DNA from: Tetmemena sp. SeJ-2015
Taxonomy: Eukaryota > Ciliophora > Spirotrichea > Sporadotrichida > Oxytrichidae
Length of the DNA: 64,000 nt
Assembly: GCA_027382625.1 (NCBI GenBank)
Contig: JAJKFJ010022662.1
Coordinates: forward strand, 1-64,000
Direction of reading: 5' to 3'
In this document: positions 22,801 to 34,500 of the stretch, in pieces
Layout: the number at the start of each line of letters is the position of its first letter
How positions within the stretch are numbered: the first letter of the stretch is position 1
Made by a program: the position numbers and the translations under genes
The notes under the pieces: generated by a model
What the model saw: the letters and a program-made list of their open reading frames with translations, nothing else
Database searches by the model: none
Told to the model about the DNA's origin: nothing

Positions 22801-25800
22801 TTTATATTTTTTTTTAATTTTTGATTAGGTTAAATATTAAACTTGAGATATTAAAATTTAAAAATATTCACAAATTTTAAATACACAGCATTATTTACAT
22901 TTAAATTTCATTTGGAAATTAAATTTTTTCTGTCCTCTTAATCAAAAAAATTCTCAAGTAAATTTAAAAAATAATTTCATTTTTTACTTAAAAAATTATT
23001 TCCTATTTTGAGAGGCACGATAAGCTGAAATATTTCAAGCTGAATAAATATAACAGTTTACTTCACTATCGTTACTTACACTAATACTTCTCTTTCTTAT
23101 TTAATTTCTTTAATAATTTATAAATTCTCAGATAATTAATAAATAAGGTATAATTAATTTTAAACTAGACGTTTAATGTATAAATAAACACACAAATAAA
23201 TCAAATTTAAAAGTAGCATTATAAATAAAATGAATAATTATAGGATGAATACGAATTGAAAATATAAGGTAAGAGATATTTGAAATAAATATTAGCTAGT
23301 AGACTTTTATTGAAGACATTATATTCTGATGTTTAACGCCTAATGTGTGATTTGTTAAACCAAGGTTCATGTCCTACAAACTCTTTTAAAAAAACTTTTT
23401 TCAGTCAAATATTTCTAGAAGTAGCAGCAATAACAATAGCAAAAACTGCAACAGTCAAAGTAGAAATATTTTAAGTGATATTTAAGATGAATAAATGGAA
23501 TATGAATACAATTAGTTTGCGGAAGAACAGTTTGAAAAGAAGAAAGCTGGAAAATAAATAAGAGATATTTAGAAAATGTTAAAATAAAACCTGATACAAT
23601 TTAACTCAATTTTACGCAATTAAAGATAAAGGTTGTTATTTATCTCGACATGATCTTAATTAATTTCCTAATGGTTAAACTTAAACATCTCTTTTTCAAT
23701 TTCTCTAATCTAATCGTATTCTTCCTATAAGAATGTTGTTGGAAAATCCGAGAACAGGCCACTCTAATTATCTAGGACCTCCTGATATGAATTTGTATTG
23801 CTAACCACAAAAAACTAAGTTATTTGTATTGTCTCTCTCAATTTAAAAGTATAATTTCGCAGAGAATCTAAAAGAAAATCGTCAAGGGGTCTTTCTTAAA
23901 CACATTTAGAAACTATTAAATTCTATCAGTAATATATTTGAATTATTTAATAAATGATCTAATTACAAAAAATAAATAAATGAGTGAATCTAGTCGACAT
24001 TTGATAAAGCAAAGTCTCATCCTTAAAAATCAATTTCGTTCCTAAACTCATCAAACTTCTATATGGTAAACCTATTTGCTCATTATTATATTATTTATAA
24101 TTACTTTAAGTATACAGTGATATATTGATTGATTTCTCTTATTTAATCTTCATTAGCCTAATTTAATTTACGGATTATAGAGAGATTCATTAGCTCTTAA
24201 AGTAAAGATCAATCATTCTCTTGGATTTTGGCCATTCTCATTGCACACAATTTAGATTAAAAGAATCATATTTGCTTAAAGAGGTAAATTTCATTAAAAA
24301 CGATTTATTAATTTTAAAGATAAGAATAATGAACAAATAGTGAAGTCATTTTAGAGTGGAAAGAAGAGATAAACAAACTATTTAAATGAATCTTAAATCC
24401 TAACTGAGCTCAATCCTAAAACCTGTCTGTTACTAATATTTTATTCTTGATGTATTTAAGAAAGACCCACTGACAATTTTCTTTTAGATTCTCTCCTATA
24501 TTTATTTCAAGATCATTTATTACTATTGAGACATCATTTGTCATGTGCTAGAATGAGAAAGGGTACTAATTCTGATTAAAACAATTGTCTTAAGCATTTA
24601 CAAAAATGGGCGCATCCAAAATTAACCATAGAGCTAAAGCAAAAAGTATATTAACATAAAAATATTATTCTATCAATTAAATAAAATAACTCTAAAAGAG
24701 TCTGCCTGAGTTAGTTCATATCCTTATGCACCCACTAATATGGTGAGTGTTGTCACAACAGAGACTTTAACAATCTTATTTTTGAAGCTTAAATCACTTG
24801 TTGAGATTGAGTATGACAAATCCAAATTAGAATTTCTTTGGTAAGTCAGAAATTAGGTATGAACATTTTAATCAGATCTAAAAACTAGTTTCTTAAAAAT
24901 AATTAAGTTTCATGTCACTAACTTAGACGATGACCCCTTGGACTATCTATTTATTAGGAACTTAGACTGAAATTTGCAAAGCTTGCGATGCGATTTGGTA
25001 CTTCTGATCATTGAATGCAATGTCAAAATTAAGCTTTGAGAGATCGATAGCAATCCCTTTCTTAAACATAAACTGGACTTCGCTATTGGTAGTGTACTCA
25101 AAATCGTCAACGTAAAATTTTTAATTTTTATAAATGAGGCAATGACTTTGAGATTGTAAGCTTTGTTCGTTTCCAGCCTGGATAGGAAATCTTAAGTGAT
25201 CATAAGTGTGTATGGAGCAGTCTGAGTCGTTATGTAAATTAGAGAGTCATTGTTGTTAGCATCAACAAATTCAAATCACATCTAAATAAAGATATAAAAA
25301 TGTTCTTCTTTTAAAAATATTCTAATCTTATTTAGTATAGCTCTCAATGCAAGTCATTATACTAAATTAGGCAAAATCATACAAATCAATAAAAGAACCT
25401 TATTGTAAATTGAAATTAAAAATTACATTATAAAATTATATCTTCTTCCTATAACCTTTCGCAATATTAACTTTAAATATTCTTCTAACTTTATTCTTTT
25501 TCATCCTTGAATATTATATTAATTTGTCGATATTATGATATTTCTACAGTAATTAATTGAATTTTTTACACTCTCGGCCCCTTAAAGCGCTAGATCAGCA
25601 AAATATTTTCGCCCAACATTTACAATAATTAATAAACTCTGTCAAGAGCATAACTCTTAAAGAGTTATCGAAATTTATCTTAAGGTGACACAATCTTCTA
25701 AAAATTTAAGAATCGCTGATTAAAAAAAATAATATTTCAACTATTTTATTTAAATTTATTATTTAATGATATTTTAACCTAACAATATAATTAAACTCCC

Positions 25801-26493
25801 CGACCGTTGTCAGTTGGTCACCTGAATTCCTCCAGCTACTTTTTTTACCCCAATTTTCCTTTAGTTTCATGATATTTTGTTATTAGGATGCTAGAAACAT
25901 TAAGAATACATTTCCTCTCTTTTAAATTATGAGATTTTTGAATCAGATTTACTTTTAATTATCTGCTCTTAATGTATCATTTGATGTGCATACAATTAAT
26001 TCATATTAATTTTAAGGAATGCTTAATTCTATACATTTAATTTAAATTAAGTGAACTAAACATTCAAAAACTCTCCTAAAATTATTTTATTTTATCTTTC
26101 ATAATAAATTCTTAAAGATTTTAAAATTCACCTTAATAGAGAAAGAGAGATAGAAAATAGAGATTGAGTTGAGAAAAGCAGATCTTATGAAAAATTCAAA
26201 CATAGTTATTTTAAAATAATAAAAAAAACATTAGTTTTAAGAATTTAATTAAAAAATTAACATTTATTAGTAAAGAAAGCTAAAGCAAAAAGTATTAAAA
26301 ATCCTAAAATACTTAATAAAAGCAAAAATATTTTACTGTAAAATATCCTCTGATGGGAAAAAATCAATTTCATCCTAAAATTTGTCTTTTAGGCCAGTGC
26401 CATAATGCTATTTTGATGTTGGTGGTTTGTATTTTCTTATTTCTATAAGATTATAAACAAAGAAATACAAATAATGTAGTTATACTTTTCCAT
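13891..26493 (-). CDS. Gene B: large CADG-like / multi-TM membrane protein, complete span
   Basis: This is the most complete copy. The start ATG at 26493-26491 gives a signal-peptide-like MEKYNYIICISLFIILQ. The CADG-like block lies at 24910-25290 and the propeller-like block near 21290-21480. TM1 is near 16330-16560, TM2 at 16130-16297 and TM3 at 15881-16083. TM4 (15741-15849) lies between two 31-nt introns, and later TM segments run down to ~14580. The C-terminal tail includes LIDLPYYIEAKPITKHE and ends ...RQLQLKLKNV with TGA at 13891-13893. All other stop triplets in these blocks are TAA/TAG (Gln). It contains insertion R3, the inverted-repeat element R4 and a ~490-bp insertion at 22185-22675. 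The likely location is the plasma membrane or a vesicle membrane, with a large extracellular part; the function is unknown. Confidence 0.65.
14718..14736 (-). other. IES-2 of gene B (19 nt, pointer TATT)
   Basis: Two TATT repeats (AATA on the plus strand) enclose an AT-only segment in a membrane block, between FPF and the conserved NIDIDLKT-type sequence. Deletion gives a continuous ...PFLLL... frame. Confidence 0.7.
15710..15740 (-). other. 31-nt intron 2, gene B
   Basis: GT...AG intron after the TM4 exon. The next exon starts in the same way as in gene C (MRTEFSGDL in C). Confidence 0.72.
15850..15880 (-). other. 31-nt intron 1, gene B
   Basis: The intron starts GTAAGT and ends TGTAG between the TM3 and TM4 exons. 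It has exactly the same length and place in genes C, D and E. All copies have a TAC-rich, CTGATTAA- or CTCATTAA-like sequence near the 3' end that could serve as a branch site. Confidence 0.8.
17094..17850. repeat. R3 insertion, gene B
   Basis: About 760 bp at the same site as in gene A, with the same landmark sequences in the same order. Confidence 0.68.
22185..22675. other. Gene B-specific expansion of a short spacer
   Basis: Gene A has ~35 nt between the same coding pieces (CTGCAGTT...GTTTAC and TCTTGTGG). B has ~490 nt of AT-rich sequence with no recognisable gene. Confidence 0.5.
23861..24494. mobile_element. R4: 634-bp inverted-repeat element in gene B
   Basis: Its ~45-bp terminal inverted repeats start AGAGAATCTAAAAGAAAAT and include GGGTCTTTCTTAAA; they pair with the reverse complement at 24450-24494. 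The insertion is absent at the matching place in genes A, C and D. No open frame of note is present, so it looks like a non-autonomous (MITE-like) element. Confidence 0.75.
24910..25290 (-). other. CADG-like coding block, gene B
   Basis: It is homologous to the gene A block: FEFVDANNDSLIY, then ...NLKVIASF, then after IES-1 YVDDFEYTTNSEVQF. It lies 1.2 kb downstream of the gene B start. Confidence 0.6.
25119..25135 (-). other. IES-1 of gene B (17 nt, pointer ATTT)
   Basis: Same site and same junction as in gene A, with an unrelated AT-rich interior. Deletion restores IASFYVDDFEY. Confidence 0.72.
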
Positions 26494-27356
26494 TTAGGCA
26501 TAAAGTAGTATAGTTTTACTAGTTCTATTATCCAAAATACATCTTGATAGCTGCAGATTAAAAACTTAAAGTATTTGGTTTATTTTAATTAATATTTCCT
26601 TTAATATCTTAATCTATCTTTTAAGTTCGATATTTAATGTGTAAATTGTTAAGAAAAAGAGGAAATAATAAAACCACCTTGTCGAGCTATTTATTTTGAT
26701 TAAATTTGAAGGATAATTATGATCAGTTCAGCCCTGAATTTCCAAAAAGTCTTGTTTTTATTCTGTAAGATTATGATTAAATAGGACAGACTTGTGATCT
26801 TCAATTATGTTAATTTAACTGTCCCTCAAAGGCCAATTTATTGCGAAAAACACTTAGACAAAAAGGTTGCTTTATTTGCAGATTTTATTTTGTAATTATG
26901 GGATATTTTAATAGTCATTTTAAATTTAGAATCTTTAAATCAAGTTATGTAAGTATTAAAATTAGTTTTCTTAATGTGATTTTCAAGCAAATAATTGATA
27001 AAGAATTAAAATTATAATTTATAGCAATTTGAATAGTCTAAAATAAAAAAATCAAAGATTAATTTTTTAATTATTTTCAACCCCAGTTTTCAATTACTGG
27101 CTAAAATAGTAGCTTATCAAGTAAAAAAAGCGTTGAGGATGTGATAAAATTTTAATCTTAGTGGCCAAAATTCCTGGTTTGACATATAGAAATTGGAAAT
27201 TTTTTATAAATTGGGGCTGATCGGAATAAACATTATTAAATTCACATTATAATATTTTCAGAAATCTCTTTAGAATAAAAATCTCCTTTTAGTTTATAGA
27301 ATAATTTACCGAATTAAATTAAAGTTGTATAATTCTTTAGCATTTCAATATTTTCC
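26494..27356. other. Intergenic region B-C
   Basis: 863 bp, AT-rich, containing one R2 element (27079-27235). No gene is seen. Confidence 0.5.
27079..27235. repeat. R2 element in the B-C intergenic region
   Basis: About 155 bp bounded by inverted copies of a motif related to CAAAAATTGGGGCTGAACGG: reverse orientation CAACCCCAGTTTTCAATTAC at the left, AAATTGGGGCTGATCGG at the right. Confidence 0.5.
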
Positions 27357-28076
27357 TCACGTCTTCTTAAGTTTTATTTATAGCTGCCTCTATAAGCTAC
27401 TCTATTGAAAAGCCATTACTCTCGGAGTTTCATGTTTTGTTATTGGCTCAGCCTCAATATAATAAGGCAGGTCTATTAATTCCTGCATGCTTTCAGAGAA
27501 ATTAATTTCATTCCCTTACTTTGTGGAATCAAATCTTAATGAAATATCATTTTTTTCAACTTTTGCTTCTCGCTTTTTGACATCATTATCTCTCTTAAAA
27601 TAAATTTAATTTAGGAAGGATAATATTTGACTGACTTTATTAAAAATTTTATGGAAATATAAATAAAAGATGCAAAAGTTCAAGTCGGAAACCGGATCTT
27701 GCTGAGAACAGTTAAAGCAATAATTATTAATATAGATATGATAAGCTGCTAAATGGTAATTATGGTGCAAGATGCAGAAAATGCTCCTCCTTGTGGGAAA
27801 AAAATTAATATTACTTGAAATTAATTTGTATGAAAGCTTAAGAAGTAAAATAAATCTTTTGTTTTTAAGTCTTAGGTTCATTTTTAATTAAATCCTTCCA
27901 GTAATGATTGGTAAAATTTTGATGGTGTTTCATTTAAGCTTTGAGGTATTAAAGTAATTTTGATACTGCTTCTTAAATCACAAGAAACGAATTTAAAAGC
28001 AAGTAGAAAATCACAAGAGCAATAGGAATAAAGCCGAGCTAAGTTTTCAAATCAATATCTATGTTGTTTAGCAATA

Positions 28077-28097
28077 TTTTGATTTTTGTTTTTAATA
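28077..28097 (-). other. IES-2 of gene C (21 nt, pointer TATT)
   Basis: Same site as in gene B. Here the length is a multiple of three, so the frame stays open even if it is not removed. The paralogs show it is the same segment. Confidence 0.68.
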
Positions 28098-29105
28098 GAA
28101 AAGGAATGAAGGAGTAGCAAGTAAAAAGGAAAATGCTTTCATTGAATAATGAGATTGTATGGTATTCTCTACTCTCGTATGGATTAGTTAGATTAACCAG
28201 CATTATCATAAAAATACTAGTTTGAATGTGCAATATCAAACAAATCTATGGACAATCTTGAAAGCATATCATTTTAAAATGAATTAGGAATTAAATCCAA
28301 AGGAGGGAGAACTTACAGAGAAGGAATAAAGCTTGATCATATCTCCTTTTCAGAAGGATAGATACCTATTAATCTCAGTAGAATATTACTTATAATACTA
28401 AAATTAGTTTATTTCTCTTTTTCTGATTACTATTATAGAATTTCAAAAATAATCTATTCCTGAGGTTCTGTAAAGCAAAATATAATTACACATGAGATGC
28501 ATATTTTAGCTTAAGGTAGATGTCAAAAGGAAAGATCCTGACTAGTACATCATATATTTACTTTTGCCAAAAATTGAAAGCTCAATTATTCATCCAATAA
28601 CTGATTAAAGAGTCAAAAGTTCAATCTGCAATCAAGCTTTTAAAGATTAAAATTATATCCTTGAAAATAAAATGTCTATGAGGACCTATATCGTTAAAAA
28701 TATATATTTAAATTAGAATTCATGAGAATATTATGAACCAAAACAATTTTGGACTAGAGACTTTGTATCGAGATTTAACAAGCTATTATAAAAATTGCAA
28801 AATATCATGATTGTAGAATATAATAATCTTCTAATCCAAGTATACAAAACAAAAGTAAATATCTTAATTCCTACATCTTCTTTAGCTTTAGTATTCTCAA
28901 TAAGTACTTCCATTTAATCAACAATACTTATTTTCTAATTAACTCTTCGATCTCTAAGCAGAATTATATTAATTTTTTTTAGCAGTTTCATTATGTACAT
29001 AGCAAGAAAAGGCATTGAGAAAGTAAAGACTACCATTAAAAATAATTCTATAATTGTTAAAGAAATGCATGCAGACATCAGATCACCACTAAACTCAGTT
29101 CTCAT

Positions 29106-29135
29106 CTAGAAGGTTAGGTAGTGAAAAATTCTTAC
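29106..29135 (-). other. 30-nt intron 2, gene C
   Basis: GTAAGAATTT...CTTCTAG between ...CALINFFD and MRTEFSGDL. Confidence 0.75.
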
Positions 29136-29244
29136 ATCAAAGAAATTAATGAGCGCGCAAATTGAAAGTTCAAGTTGTCCCTCTGCAATGAATCGTAGCA
29201 TTTGATTGTAGATGCACTTTTCATAAATCACTTTCAAAATTTTG

Positions 29245-29275
29245 CTAAAAATTAATGAGTATTAAGGGTACTTAC
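29245..29275 (-). other. 31-nt intron 1, gene C
   Basis: The intron runs GTAAGTACCC...TTTTTAG between TM3 and TM4. Removing it joins the frame ...FSKRN to KILKVIYEKC. Confidence 0.8.
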
Positions 29276-30399
29276 TTGCGTTTTGAAAATCCAAAAAGTT
29301 AAATCAATAAAGCAAAAGCGGAGAGCATGAGGTTTAAGAAAATCATGAAGAACATAAGACCTAGGTTTTGGATTAAATTAGTTGAGCTGTAGTTCATAAA
29401 GTCAAAGTAAGGATTTAGAGGTTCGTAAGAAAGTGAGTCAAAGTCAAAAATTCCATTCGAAAAATTATCTGTGTCAACTATTATTATAGTATTATAATGA
29501 TATCAGAATATTTTTTATTTTCTTTAAATAAATAAGTTGAGCTGTGCGATATCATTCAATTTTTATTTGTTCAGAAAAGCGAATAATGTGAGAGTGTTAG
29601 CAGGAAGTAAAATAGACATCATAGGCAGATGAGTTACCAGTTGAAAGCCTTCAATCATCCCCCACAGCATTTAAGCTCCCAAACTCCTATTAAAATTTAA
29701 GCTCTCTTAACTTACATAAATATATTAAGGCTTGCGCTTATTCCAAACATAGTGGTCATAGCTATTTTAATTCCGATTGCTACTGAGTTAGAGAGCGAGT
29801 ATTCGTCAGATGTTATTTGAGGTGGGATAGTTTTTGAGATTTGGTAGTTTGTCGATATTTTGAATTTCACACTTGAATCAAAATAAGTATCTGATTGAAT
29901 AAAGGTTACATATATAGAGTCTAGCTGATTTTGGGAAATTTGAGAAGCCAAATTACCAAATTTTAGATTGATTAGAAGCTAGTTTAAATTTTTATCTATA
30001 AATTATTATTCAAAATAAAAGAAAGTTTCTCTCGAAATTGAAGATTTAGTAATTGATGGCAAAATTTTTCCCTTTAATTTAGACCTAAATTTCTAAGGAC
30101 TGATTTAGATACTAAGTGTAATTTAGAGGAATTAACATTCCCTTTTCAAACTATATTGTCATTTATCCTGCTGTAGTAACTTTTAAAATCCTGGCCTAAA
30201 GATTATCTTTAGCCTTGGACATTTAGCTCTATATCTAGAATTTTTCCTGCCCAGCGAAGCTAAAAGGTAGAACTTGTAAAGTGAATGAGTATGTGTTTCA
30301 AATATCAAGTTTAGATAGCCTTGAAAGCATGACTGTTATAGTAAAAGAACCCTTTCCATCTGGGTTTGTTGCATTTTAGGGATTAATTAAATATAATAT

Positions 30400-30965
30400 C
30401 ATTTATCAAATTAGAAAGTTAATGAAAAGGTGGCCCAGGGAGGAACATCAAAGCATTTTTATAATTTCTTACTCTCGTTTAGTTATACAATCACTAAATT
30501 AGTAAGGTATGAGAGGACTACTACCATTGGTAATGGATGGAGCAACCCTGAAAATGATATTCCTAGCGGGTTGAGTTTGAGGTCAGGATAGAGCAACTGG
30601 CGACTGACATTCGATAATATAGGCTAAATTAAAAAGCTCCCTAATACCTGACTGTTTCTCTGAGAATAAGATATTAAGCCTCCTAATAAGAGTACAGTGA
30701 CCAAATTGTGATTATTTCCTTTACTCAACAGCTCATCGCAGAAAAATTGCCAAGTAGCCGCTAAGGGCTTAATAAGTGAAACATTATGAATTTTTGTTAT
30801 GAATAGAATGGATCATCAAAGCACTCTCCGCAGTGTGATTCGGAGGTTTGCTTATGCTAATCTCCGAAGTCACGGTTAAGTAATTTTAGAGAAACAAAGC
30901 CCTTGAAACATTATTCCCTACACCCTAATTAATAAATAAAACTGGATGTTAACCCATTAATTATT
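30400..30965. mobile_element. GC-richer insertion in gene C
   Basis: About 560 bp between two ATTAATT repeats, where gene A has only about 15 bp more than the minimum. It includes a hairpin, TTCGGAG...CTCCGAA, near 30840-30872. No open frame is recognised. Confidence 0.55.
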
Positions 30966-33900
30966 ATAAAATAATACTCAAGATTGAACGTGATAGCAGA
31001 ATCTCCATCAAACAATGAAAATTTAGAAGATTTAGTATCGAAGGAAACACCGACCTGATAAAAATATTTGAATTTGATAGCCATCATTTTATTCGTCAAC
31101 TATTTCTGGGAGTTAGTAAATAATTGAGAATCCTTGCATAGTTTCCTAGTTTTAAAGATTTGTTTTGAAATAGGGCGCATTTCTATTAACATCCAGATAT
31201 GAAAAGATAACTCTAAATAATCAATTGAATTTAAGTTAGTTAGTTATGTAAAAGATAAATTAACTCGATTTAAATTTTTAATCTTTGATTTAGCTATCAT
31301 CTTTCTTTCCAAAATATGAAATCCATATTGATGCCTAAAATTTTTAATTAATTTACTCTCTAAATATTTTGTTCATAGAGCTTTATAAATTTTATTTCAA
31401 TTTTTGATAAATGTAGCGATAATAAATATAAGAGTTGTGTAAATACTTTCACAAATAAGAGAATGGAATATTAAATTAAGATGACACTTAAAAGAAAATT
31501 AATCCTATTAATAAGAGTTTTTATTAAATGAGTATTTTTAATTTAATGTCAACGAAGGCCTTTGAAAATTTTGATTTTTCTCCTAGCACTTTTTGTCTAA
31601 TAAAATTTTAGCTTTGATGCCCTAAAAGATTTTTTTTAATACTTTGTTATAATAAACTGTTATTTTATAATTTTTCAAATATAGAATCCTCTTCAATTGT
31701 AAACTCATCAACAAAGCTGAAGTGCATAGTATAGCTCTATAGAAATAAGTTATAAATTAGGCAATCTCAATTAAGCAAGTTGCTGAGGAGGAAAAAATAA
31801 AATTAAATGATAAGGTGCAGATGTATGTGCTTACTTAGGAAAGCAAGGAATTCTAACTGATCCTTAAAATAAATAATGAGAGATCCTTGCTATTTGAAGC
31901 ATACCTAGGAGAGAGCACTAATTGTTAGGATAGAATAAAATATTAAGAAGTAGTTAAATTGTGTTTTCCTAAGGTCAATTGAATTATTTACTCCTATTGA
32001 GATTTCTTTTGGTTTTATTCCAGCGTTATAAACTGGAGTATATAAAACTGATATCGATTGCGGTATATTATCATAATTTTAAATATATTTTTAAATAAAA
32101 AATAGCATTTATAAAAGCTATAGTTGTGATTACATTCAAAATCCAATAATAAGAAAAAAAAAATAAGTAGGTAATTCTATTTATTATGTTTTTATTTTTA
32201 AAAGTTGGCCAAAATTAGTAAATGCTATATAAAATAAATTAGTTTCTACAAAATTAAAGTTATTATATATCAAATAGGCAAATTTGAAAGAAGTTTCAAA
32301 TACTGGTGCTTTTTCCAAATAGTTTGGCTTTTTTAAGCTTAAAAAGTTTTATTTACATTTTGACTCTCTCAAAAGTTTTCTTTAAGTTGAATATAAAGAA
32401 CATAAGTCCATAAATAAATAATTAAATGCTTAGTTATTTTAATAGAATAATTTAAGAAAGTTAGAAAGTAATTGTAATAGTGACTTATGGAAAACATCTC
32501 CTCGCTAAAAACAAAAAACTGAGAATTCTATCATACCTTTAGCCAATTATCAATAGTTTAAGGTAAACTAATAGAGGATTTTTCACCTGCGAATTTTTAC
32601 TTTTATTGGCGTTTCTAGAGATTATTTTTGACTTATTTATACACAGATTGATGAGAGTAAAATTTTTAATTTATATTAGCTTCTTAATTAAGCTCTTCAT
32701 AAATTACCAATATTTCTTTATTCTACCATTATACTTATCTTAATCTTAAAAATACTAAATAATATTTTAGGGTTTTTGTTGAAAACCATTGGTGAGTAAG
32801 AAGCTCCATTTAGCACATATAAGCATATATTTTTAAATTATGAACCGCTATAATTTACATTTCTTATAAGCATGAAAATGTGCCTCCATCATTATACGTT
32901 AGCATACCTAAATTTAAAGTGCCAGTATTTATAAAGCCAGCCATGGAGTATTGAAGCGCGCCATTGGCTATATAATGCTGCTTGTATAATTTAAAATAAA
33001 TATAAAATTGTTCTATTTGAATATGATTGGATAGGGAGATACCCCTGATATCAAATACAAGTAATCTGATTGAGTGGTTTACCCAGAGATTGTGAAAGGA
33101 TATTTAGGGTAAATTCTATACTTTTAATTTATTTATTTATTGCCTTAAATCTTAGCTTTTATTTAATTTATTATTATTTTATTCAAAAACTATTTAAATA
33201 GACTATATTAAGAGAAAATTTTCTACGAATTTATATATTTTTTAAGGCAATGTATTTAATTAATTTTACCTTCATTAAATAAATAATATAAAGGAAGGGT
33301 TAGAAATGCAGGAGGGGTTGAAATTCTTTGAAAATATAGCATCAATAAAAATAATAAAAAATGGATTTGCGGGATCTTTATTAACGAAGAAAATTTATAT
33401 AGCCACATTTACAAAAGTTATTCCTGCGCACTCAAATATCCCACCTGCTATAGTAGAATTAATTATTTTTTATAAAAAATAGTTCCATTTATATAATTAA
33501 TATACCAAGCTAGTAATTGAATATAGAAAGTAGTCAAGCATACTTTCAGAGGCCAGATAAAAATAATCTAGATCGTAGAAGAAAATGCCAATCTCACTTC
33601 AAATAAATTAAATTAATAAACAATTACATTAGATTATTCACTGCTTGTGCTCGTTCCAATCGTACCTAGACAACAAATTAAAAATAGTTTTTTTTTTTCC
33701 AACCACTTAAGTACGTCAAAGTCTCATCAACATCGAGCATTTATGGCCCCGTTTTTAGATGTTCATTGTTAGTGAAAATACCATATTTATTAAAAAAGTT
33801 GAGACTTCCAGTTTGTTTGTCCATGCTTAATAGCATAATAAATATTTTAATAGCACTATATTGGAATCGGTAGAAGTTGTATGGATGCCTGCTACATACA

Positions 33901-34049
33901 TTTATGATAATTTGGGTAGAAATTAAATAATCTGTCCAAAGGCATATTTAATTTTTAAGTGCTCAGTTTATTTAACCCACTATAATTGTTTATTACCAAG
34001 CAGATTTGGCTTTATATTTTAATAAGGGAGATATTTTATTAGTATATTA

Positions 34050-34500
34050 TAGTAGCGAGTGCATTAAAAAAGGCTACATGCGGCTTACTCCTCATGGAGC
34101 CGCAGATCTTCTAGTTACTGACTCGGTACTCTCTAGGCATGTTACTGCTGTAAATGCTTGGATCACTACCGATAGCAGCAAGAGGACTCGGGCGTCGCTA
34201 CTCGCAGCACAAGGCAACAGCAAGGAACCCCTGCCGCTTAAACCTTCCCAGACTGAGGGCGTAAGCTGCTGATTACTTGGGAGCCGAGGTGCCAAGACTG
34301 ATTTCCTAGCAGAGAGGTCTAAGATTGCTTGCACTCATGCTCGAGTAGTAGAACTGAGGATGTGCATATGAGCTTATCTCAGTAATATCATTTAACTCTA
34401 GTCCATTATTCCTTGCCAATCTCACCACTCATGTCCGCCTCTTATCCACATAATGTCCGGCGGCTGGAGTCTTGCCATATCTGCAAGATAATAAGCAATT
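34050..34500. other. GC-rich insertion of unknown origin in gene C
   Basis: A ~450-bp island with much higher GC than its surroundings, absent from the matching spacer in A, B and D. It has a GCGGCT/AGCCGC hairpin at 34080-34104. Both strands are open for about 80 codons (34006-34272 plus, 34092-34334 minus), which in GC-rich DNA is weak evidence for a gene. No motif, terminal repeat or known RNA was recognised. Confidence 0.45.

Larger units (their letters stand above)
27357..29951 (-). other. C-terminal membrane module of gene C (best-preserved reference copy)
   Basis: This block is easiest to read in gene C and was used to interpret the other copies. In order on the minus strand: extracellular stem and TM1 (29712-29951), TM2 with GMIEGFQLIAHLP-type sequence (about 29520-29690), TM3 (29276-29478), a 31-nt intron, TM4 (29136-29244), a 30-nt intron, and TM5 with LMVVFTFSMPFLAMYIMKL (about 28960-29105). 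Then come a cytosolic loop and a TM with GIKIFTFVLYTWIRRLLY (28770-28915), a TM with FMIMLVNLTNPYESREYH (28098-28239), and a last TM with LGFIPIALVIFYLLLN (27980-28060). The charged tail ends at 27357. Several Gln residues are encoded by TAA or TAG. It resembles the C-terminal regions of large ciliate extracellular-domain membrane proteins; no transport or channel signature was recognised. Confidence 0.7.

Noticed and set aside
27606..27881. 91-codon minus-strand frame in gene C
   Set aside because: It is out of frame with the tail block below it; the matching frame runs through TAA codons and an eliminated segment probably lies here.
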